A program made the translations under genes and the position numbers. Under the pieces are notes generated by a model, which did not search any database, was not told where the DNA came from, and saw nothing but the letters and a program-made list of their open reading frames with translations. Source: Chitinophaga pinensis (GTDB lineage Bacteria; Planctomycetota; Phycisphaerae; Phycisphaerales; SM1A02). Taken from it: a stretch of DNA of 7,722 nucleotides. Below, one piece after another: positions 1 through 3,967 of this stretch. Location: assembly GCA_943329105.2 (NCBI GenBank), contig CALQCP020000102.1:1-7722 (forward strand), read 5' to 3'. The number at the start of each line of letters is the position of its first letter. Within the stretch, counting starts at the first letter, position 1.

Positions 1-119
1 AACGCTTCGAATTCTGGAAGCGAGGCAACGAACTCATTCCACGCCGCATCGGTGCGTGGCGGGAAGAATTCGAAACTGGCGGTCATTCCGTCCCGGGCAA
101 GGACATCGCGGATATGCAT
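1..119 (-). CDS. metF: Methylenetetrahydrofolate reductase, N-terminal fragment
   Basis: Read on the minus strand from ATG at 119-117, the frame stays open to the left edge and gives MHIRDVLARDG followed by MTASFEFFPPRTDAAWNEF. The SFEFFPPRT block is the N-terminal signature of the MetF family, the FAD-dependent TIM-barrel enzymes that reduce 5,10-methylene-THF to 5-methyl-THF with NAD(P)H for methionine synthesis. The Glu of FEF is the conserved catalytic acid of strand 1. Only about 39 residues of a protein normally near 300 are inside the window, so nothing can be said about the FAD site. A second in-frame ATG at 86-84 is preceded by GGGACGGA and could be the true start; the upstream start is preferred because an IRDLL-like stretch often precedes SFEFFPP in this family. 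The gene is divergent from rex, with about 45 bases between the two start codons. Confidence 0.85.
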   Translation of the reverse strand, partial: MHIRDVLARDGMTASFEFFPPRTDAAWNEFVASLPEFEA

Positions 120-121
120 GC

Positions 122-130
122 AGACAGTCT
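122..130. promoter_or_regulatory. Short palindrome AGAC-A-GTCT between metF and rex
   Basis: A perfect 4+1+4 inverted repeat lies in the gap of about 45 bases between the divergent metF and rex starts. It sits next to a TGCATGCA palindrome (115-122), and CCCGGG is at 143-148. None resembles the known Rex operator (TTGTGA-N-TCACAA type), so binding by Rex is not supported by sequence. No -35/-10 pair is convincing in this short interval. Confidence 0.2.
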
Positions 131-164
131 AGGGTGCCCCGACCCGGGAGTTACACTTCGCCGG

Positions 165-863
165 ATGCCCGTTCATGCACGAGTTCCGCGACCGACGGCA
201 CAGCGCCTCAGCCTGTACCTCCGCGAGTTGGAGCGAATCGAAGCCATGGAACAATTGACGGTGAGTAGCCGGCAGCTTGGAGAGTCGGTGGGTGCGGCTG
301 ACGCTCAGGTTCGTAAGGATCTGGGAATCATTGGCCATTCCGGGGTTCCGGGGATCGGCTACCGCGTCGGGGCGCTGGCAGAAGTAATTCGCGAGGTGAT
401 CGGCGTGCACAAACAATGGCGTGCCGCATTAGTGGGCGCTGGCAACATTGGGCGGGCGCTCGCCGCGCATCGCAGTTTCCATCAGCAGGGATTTGAGATT
501 GTGGCAGTGTTTGATGCTTCAGCGGCGGTGGTTGGCCGCACTGTGGCACAACTGCGTGTCAGGCCGATGAGTGACTTGGCCGCCACGGTGGCGCGTGAAG
601 ACATTGGTATTGGAATCATTGCTGTGCCACCGGAATCTGCGCAAGAGGTCGCCGACGATTTAATAGACGCGGGCGTGCGCGGCATCTTGAACTTTGCGCC
701 GCGACTTCTCAGTGTTGGCGATCGTGTGTCCATGGTGAATGTGGATTTTCGCTCGGCGTTGGAGCATCTTGTTCATGATGTTTCCCAGCGCGATATGGCG
801 GATATTGCAGCGGCTGAAAGCAAGCCGGTGATTCGGCGTGGGCGCCGACGGGGGGCCGCATGA
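165..863 (+). CDS. rex: Redox-sensing transcriptional repressor Rex
   Basis: Rex is a homodimeric repressor that leaves DNA when NADH rises, derepressing fermentative, respiratory or NADH-consuming genes. From the ATG at 165 the product is 232 residues, near the family norm of 205-230. The winged-helix domain spans roughly residues 8-75: PRPTAQRLSLYLRELERI matches the family start, and VRKDLGIIGHSGVPGIGY (49-66) corresponds to the recognition helix and wing (IRRDFSYFGxxGxxGxGY in Bacillus). The Rossmann domain follows with GAGNIG at 91-96, the VPPESAQ segment, and GILNFAPRLLSV, the equivalent of GILNFTP. The C-terminal helix is the domain-swapped dimer element; the RRGRRRG tail is basic. Start choice: an ATG at 114 adds 17 unlikely residues and would overlap the metF start. 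GGGAG at 146-150 is far (14 bases) from the chosen ATG. The stop overlaps the next gene by 4 bases. Confidence 0.92.
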   Translation: MPVHARVPRPTAQRLSLYLRELERIEAMEQLTVSSRQLGESVGAADAQVRKDLGIIGHSGVPGIGYRVGALAEVIREVIGVHKQWRAALVGAGNIGRALAAHRSFHQQGFEIVAVFDASAAVVGRTVAQLRVRPMSDLAATVAREDIGIGIIAVPPESAQEVADDLIDAGVRGILNFAPRLLSVGDRVSMVNVDFRSALEHLVHDVSQRDMADIAAAESKPVIRRGRRRGAA

Positions 864-1582
864 CTCCGCGCCGCGCATCGTTCGCGCTGCTGGCTGCTGC
901 GGTGACGTGGTGCGGTATCGCGTTGCCTGGATGCAGTGCGACGCTGGTGCCACCCGATGGATTGACGGACGCGCGCGTGCAGGCAGTGGAATTGCAGCGC
1001 CGTGTCAAGGAATTGGAGGGAAGCACCGCCGAATTGCAGGCACAGTTGGCTGCCGCGCAGGAGCAACTTGCCCAAGCGAACGCGGTCGGCGCTACTGACC
1101 GTGAGGTTGCCGAGGCGACCCCGCGCATGGTGACGTTGGCATTCGCGGGAGGTTCCGCGGAATGGGCGCCGGTGCCAGCCGCGGCTGTGACATCGCCGGC
1201 CGCGGCCGTGACATCGCCAGCCGCCGCCGTGACATCGGGCGGCTGCGAGCCTTCGCGCCATGCCTTGGTGCGGGTGGCGGTTGAACCTCGTGATGGACTT
1301 GGTCGCGTGCTGCAAGTGGCGGGGCGATGCGAAGTGACAGTGGCGATTGTCGACCCGGCTGGCAAGGTCTTTGAGCTTGGCCATCGTGCCATTGCCCCCG
1401 GCGAGTTGCGTGCGGCATGGCGCGCGGCATTCATGGGGACGCACTATTCATTGGAAATTCCGGTGTTGGTTCCTGCCTCGGCGCCGCCCAAGGTGGCTTG
1501 GACCGTGGCAGTTTCATGTACGGATGGTTGGACTCGGCAGACCTTCCGAACATCCGGCGCGGTGGCGGCGCCGCGGGAGTGA
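860..1582 (+). CDS. Predicted lipoprotein with coiled coil and PAAAVTS repeats
   Basis: I do not recognise a named family. The 240-residue product begins with a lipoprotein signal peptide: MTPRRAS, a hydrophobic core, then the lipobox LPGC with the lipidated Cys at residue 25. Residues about 38-75 have the heptad pattern of a short coiled coil (ELQRRVKELEGSTAELQAQL). Three exact heptapeptides PAAAVTS occupy 106-126 and act as a linker. The C-terminal part (about 133-232) looks like a beta-sandwich, with LVRVAVEPRDGLGRVLQVAG near its start and AFMGTHYSLEIPV before a final TDGWTRQ strand. I recall similar C-terminal domains in planctomycete hypothetical lipoproteins, but cannot verify this. Three non-signal cysteines after the lipobox (129, 157, 220) could matter in the periplasm. 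Its ATG overlaps the rex stop as ATGA, so translational coupling to rex is likely; the function is unknown. Confidence 0.72.
   Translation: MTPRRASFALLAAAVTWCGIALPGCSATLVPPDGLTDARVQAVELQRRVKELEGSTAELQAQLAAAQEQLAQANAVGATDREVAEATPRMVTLAFAGGSAEWAPVPAAAVTSPAAAVTSPAAAVTSGGCEPSRHALVRVAVEPRDGLGRVLQVAGRCEVTVAIVDPAGKVFELGHRAIAPGELRAAWRAAFMGTHYSLEIPVLVPASAPPKVAWTVAVSCTDGWTRQTFRTSGAVAAPRE
1175..1237 (+). repeat. Three 21-base tandem repeats inside the lipoprotein gene
   Basis: Units at 1175-1195, 1196-1216 and 1217-1237 each encode PAAAVTS with identical amino acids. They differ only at synonymous positions (CCA/CCG, GCG/GCC, GCT/GCC), and every unit ends in GTGACATCG. The length keeps the frame, so copy number could vary between strains without inactivating the protein. 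Confidence 0.9.
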
Positions 1583-1857
1583 TGGGTACGATGTTTGCCA
1601 TGCGATCTGTGAGCAATCGACCCATGCGGCACATGCCACACATGAAGGTGGCATTGATGGTCGCCGGCGCGGCAGGCGTCTTGTTGATTGCCGCTGGTTG
1701 CACCAAGCCGCTGTTTCCAGAGAGCGCGCCGCGCACGCAGTTTGAGAAATTTGACGCGATGCGGACCGGGGCAGCCCCAAAGGATGAGCCGGATGTGTTT
1801 GGCACCCCCCAGCCAGCACTGCGCGCCCGATTGACGCCAAAGACCACAGAATCTTGA
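1582..1857 (+). CDS. Small predicted lipoprotein
   Basis: A 91-residue product with a hydrophobic segment MKVALMVAGAAGVLLIAAGC (residues 21-40 from the start at 1582). It ends in an AAGC lipobox, so the mature protein would be only about 52 residues, starting CTKPLFPESAPRTQFEKFDAMR. The LFPxxAPRTQFExxD stretch looks like that of small planctomycete lipoproteins of unknown role; this is recall, not a search result. The rest is polar and low in structure. The start is uncertain. The ATG at 1582 shares its A with the upstream stop (TGATG) and has GGGAG at 1575-1579 only 2 bases before it. The ATG at 1591 has better spacing, and the ATG at 1642 gives the most normal signal-peptide length. The tight junction indicates co-translation with the preceding lipoprotein; the two may act together at the membrane. 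Confidence 0.62.
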   Translation: MGTMFAMRSVSNRPMRHMPHMKVALMVAGAAGVLLIAAGCTKPLFPESAPRTQFEKFDAMRTGAAPKDEPDVFGTPQPALRARLTPKTTES

Positions 1858-1879
1858 ACCAAGGCGACGGGGTCGGTCG

Positions 1880-1921
1880 ATGAATTGGTGGGAGACGCGC
1901 GATGGAACGCGCGATTCATAG
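1880..1921 (+). other. Possible 13-codon upstream reading frame ending on a GTG start
   Basis: ATG at 1880 opens a frame reading MNWWETRDGTRDS. It stops at TAG 1919-1921, whose last base is the first base of an in-frame GTG candidate start of the amidase-like gene (TAGTG). It contains a 9-base direct repeat (ACGCGCGAT at 1895-1903 and 1907-1915). There is no independent evidence that it is translated. Confidence 0.2.
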
Positions 1922-2772
1922 TGAACACGGACGTTGAGCACCTCGGAAATCTTCAGTTTGCTTCAAACGCGGGTTCGCCAAGCGGGGTGCGTGACGGCGT
2001 GCCCACGAGTGGCGGCATGCTGAACGCAGGCGGTGCGTCGAGCCGTGACGCCGTACCGAACACAGCCGGCACTCGAGGGCCGCTACCGAGGTCGTTCGTT
2101 GTCTGGACCGCCTTCGCCGTAGCGTGCGCCGCCAGCATTGGAATTTTGTGGATCACCGCGCCAGTGCGTGGTGTCAACAATCTGCATACGTCCCACGACA
2201 TGCGCGAGCCCCCAGTGGCGTCAAACATGCCAGTAGTCATCAACACCACCCCGCGTATCGCCCCGCGCGATACCCCGATGGCGCACGGTCAGTGGCAGGC
2301 GATTGTTGTCTACGACAGCGGATCGCCTGCTGGTGACGTGGCCGCATTGGAACGCCGACACTTGGATGCGGGGCTTTCTGGACTCGGCTATCACTTTGTG
2401 ATTGGCAATGGCCAAGGGATGGAAGATGGGCAAGTGGCGGTCGGATTTCGGTGGGAGCGACAGTTGCCGGGTGCTCACGCCAATGCAGCCATGTGCGCGC
2501 CCTGGCCCCTCCGGGCGCATGAAGCGCCGCTTTCCGCCACTGATCTGAATCGGAAATCCGTGGCGATCTGTTTGGTGGGTAACGGTGAACGCCGTGCGTT
2601 CACCGATCAGCAGACCCGCCAACTGTTGAATCTGGTGCGGGCACTGCAAGCCGAGTTAGGAATTGGTGCACATGCGGTGTTTTTTCATAGGGAATTGTCC
2701 CCCACATTGAGTGGATTGGGCAAGTTTGGTCAGTTACAGCCGGGAACCTTCCGCGCGCAACTTCTCCCGTAG
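1885..2772 (+). CDS. Membrane-anchored N-acetylmuramoyl-L-alanine amidase-like (Amidase_2/PGRP fold), probably non-catalytic
   Basis: The C-terminal domain (residues about 137-292 from 1885) has the T7-lysozyme/PGRP fold: WQAIVVYDSGS, GLGYHFVIGNG (166-176), VGFRWERQLPGAHAN, SVAICLVGN and a final FFHREL helix region. Active members cleave the MurNAc-L-Ala bond with Zn bound by His, His and Cys (or Asp). The first ligand, the His of the usual IVIHHSAT, is Tyr143 here. The last, the Cys of the usual CPG, is Gln285 in QPG. The middle His (268) and the conserved Tyr169 of GYHF remain. Residues 71-91 form one transmembrane helix after a polar, Gly/Ser-rich N-terminus of about 70 residues, so the domain is likely periplasmic. 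The start is unclear: TTG 1885, GTG 1888, GTG 1921 and ATG 2017 are in frame and none has a good ribosome-binding site. It is likely the last gene of the rex unit. A binding or sensory role is inferred, not shown. Confidence 0.82.
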   Translation: MVGDARWNARFIVNTDVEHLGNLQFASNAGSPSGVRDGVPTSGGMLNAGGASSRDAVPNTAGTRGPLPRSFVVWTAFAVACAASIGILWITAPVRGVNNLHTSHDMREPPVASNMPVVINTTPRIAPRDTPMAHGQWQAIVVYDSGSPAGDVAALERRHLDAGLSGLGYHFVIGNGQGMEDGQVAVGFRWERQLPGAHANAAMCAPWPLRAHEAPLSATDLNRKSVAICLVGNGERRAFTDQQTRQLLNLVRALQAELGIGAHAVFFHRELSPTLSGLGKFGQLQPGTFRAQLLP

Positions 2773-2847
2773 TTCATTGGTGCCACTTCTCGCCTGTGAT
2801 TGCCTCCAAGGATGTCCCGAAGTTCAATTTCCCGCCAATCTGTTGGA

Positions 2848-2863
2848 CAATATCGAAATATTG
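2848..2863. promoter_or_regulatory. Perfect inverted repeat CAATAT-CGAA-ATATTG
   Basis: A 6-base stem with a 4-base centre, in an AT-rich patch about 155-170 bases before the kinase start. It overlaps the TTG of a possible -35 element, which is where a repressor operator would lie. It could instead be an RNA hairpin. No regulator can be named from the sequence. Confidence 0.35.
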
Positions 2864-2889
2864 CAGCCTATTAGTCGTTTTGCTACCCT
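2861..2889 (+). promoter_or_regulatory. Weak sigma70-like promoter candidate for the kinase-protease unit
   Basis: TTGCAG at 2861-2866, a 17-base spacer and TACCCT at 2884-2889, with TG at 2881-2882 giving an extended -10. Each hexamer matches consensus at only three positions, so this is a candidate only. Transcription from here would give a leader of roughly 120 bases containing the GC hairpins. Confidence 0.25.
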
Positions 2890-3017
2890 CTCTGCGCCGC
2901 CTTGCCCCCTAGCGGGGGTCACGTCTTGACGGCATCGGTGCCCACCGTGCCCCCTCGGTTGGTGCGCTCTCCCTTCTGGAGGATTGGGACACGGGGTGTG
3001 TTTGACTGCGAGTACCT

Positions 3018-3962
3018 ATGTTCATGTCTATGTCACCCGCCATTCCCGCAGAACTATTCGGCTACAAAGTGGTCGACAAAGTCGGCGAAGGTGCGGCAAG
3101 CGTTGTCTATGCAGTGATGGATCCAAAGTCGCGCCAAGTGATGGCGTTGAAGCATGTGATCCGCCGTACAGAGAAGGATCAACGGTTCATTGATCAGATT
3201 GTTCAGGAGTACCAAGTGGGCTCCAAACTTGATCATCCGAACATTCGCGGTATCACTAACTATCTGAAGAATCAGAAGTACATGTTTGGTGCAGTGCTCG
3301 ACGCTGCATTGCTCATGGAGTTGGTTGACGCCACCACGCTGGATTTGAGCCCAAGGCCTTCCGGTGTGAACATTGCCAAGTATTTCGCGCAGGCCGCGCG
3401 CGCGTTGGGGCACATGCACGAGCGTGGATTTGTCCACGCTGACATGAAGCCATCCAACATGATGATTTGCGAAGATGGGACCGTTAAGGTCATCGACCTT
3501 GGTCAAGCATGTGCGGTGGGCACGGTGAAGAAGCGCATTCAAGGAACGCCCGGGTACATCGCTCCGGAACAGGCGCATCGCCAAGAGATCAACGCGCTGA
3601 CAGACATCTATAACCTCGGCGCAACCCTGTATTGGGTGTTGTTGCGTGAGGAAATTCCATGCGCGCTTCCTTCGCGTAATGGCAAGGTGGGCAGTGCAAT
3701 TGCCCCGGCAAGCATTCGTCTGCCGCGACCGTTGCACGAGCAGGATCCGCGAATTCCTAAGGAATTCAACGACATTGTCATGCACTGCATTCAGGTTGCC
3801 CCTGAGGCCCGTGCGCAGTCGATGGAGATGCTGGCGGAGCGGCTCGATGCCGTTGCGGAGCATTGCCAAAAGACCCGTGCTGGTGCAGCGCTGGAGGGAT
3901 TCCTCTCTGATTCCGGCGCCCCGGACCGCGCGTACGACAGTCATCCATCACGAGGCGGTTAA
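3018..3962 (+). CDS. Hanks-type Ser/Thr protein kinase, cytoplasmic, no sensor domain
   Basis: A 314-residue protein that is almost entirely one kinase domain (about 15-275). Visible elements: glycine loop VGEGAASVVY (22-31), Lys45 in ALKHV, helix C Glu64, catalytic loop HADMKPSN (140-147) with Asp142 and Asn147, DLG (160-162) in place of DFG, GTPGYIAPEQ (176-185) and the helix F Asp in DIYNLGATLY. All residues needed for phosphotransfer are present. The loop reads HAD rather than HRD, so it belongs with the non-RD kinases, which generally do not need activation-loop phosphorylation. There is no transmembrane segment or PASTA/TPR-type sensor; the polar C-terminal 40 residues look disordered. 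Three in-frame ATGs (3018, 3024, 3030) lie close together; the first is used, and a TGA at 3003 excludes anything longer. The protease gene begins 5 bases after the stop, so the two are probably one transcription unit. Substrate unknown. Confidence 0.95.
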   Translation: MFMSMSPAIPAELFGYKVVDKVGEGAASVVYAVMDPKSRQVMALKHVIRRTEKDQRFIDQIVQEYQVGSKLDHPNIRGITNYLKNQKYMFGAVLDAALLMELVDATTLDLSPRPSGVNIAKYFAQAARALGHMHERGFVHADMKPSNMMICEDGTVKVIDLGQACAVGTVKKRIQGTPGYIAPEQAHRQEINALTDIYNLGATLYWVLLREEIPCALPSRNGKVGSAIAPASIRLPRPLHEQDPRIPKEFNDIVMHCIQVAPEARAQSMEMLAERLDAVAEHCQKTRAGAALEGFLSDSGAPDRAYDSHPSRGG

Positions 3963-3967
3963 ACACG

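Larger units (their letters stand above)
2773..3017. other. Non-coding gap with hairpins upstream of the kinase gene
   Basis: These 245 bases hold no plausible gene on either strand. The left third is AT-richer and contains a perfect inverted repeat (2848-2863). The middle has a pyrimidine-rich stretch (2885-2910). It is followed by two GC hairpins: CCCCC-TAGC-GGGGG at 2905-2918 and CGGTG-CC-CACCG at 2936-2947. GGAGGA at 2978-2983 looks like a strong Shine-Dalgarno sequence but has no suitable start within 5-12 bases. The kinase frame is closed by TGA at 3003-3005, so its start must lie after that. No rho-independent terminator with a T-run was found for the amidase-like gene. Confidence 0.6.

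Noticed and set aside
114..164. A longer Rex start at ATG 114
   Set aside because: The extra 17 residues have no counterpart in Rex proteins and the start would overlap the metF ATG on the other strand.
709..1434. Long antisense frames across rex and the first lipoprotein gene (also 773-1444 and 1092-1430)
   Set aside because: Their translations are low-complexity Arg/Ala/Pro-rich and repeat the 21-base unit in the wrong frame; the plus strand has a signal peptide and coupled junctions.
1431..1941. Two overlapping antisense frames of about 165 codons
   Set aside because: They cover the lipoprotein genes on the other strand, give no known motif, and have no promoter or ribosome-binding site.
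2905..2918. CCCCC-TAGC-GGGGG as a rho-independent terminator of the amidase-like gene
   Set aside because: The stem is short, 130 bases past the stop, and is followed by CACGTC, not a T-run.
2902..3193. Short plus-strand frames after GGAGGA, such as one opening at TTG 2984
   Set aside because: The start is one base after the Shine-Dalgarno-like sequence, the peptide runs out of frame through the kinase gene and is Arg/Cys/Ser-rich without similarity.
3054..3944. A 296-codon open frame antisense to the kinase gene
   Set aside because: It is fully opposite a clear kinase with all motifs, its translation has no recognisable domain, and GC-rich codon bias commonly opens the opposite frame.
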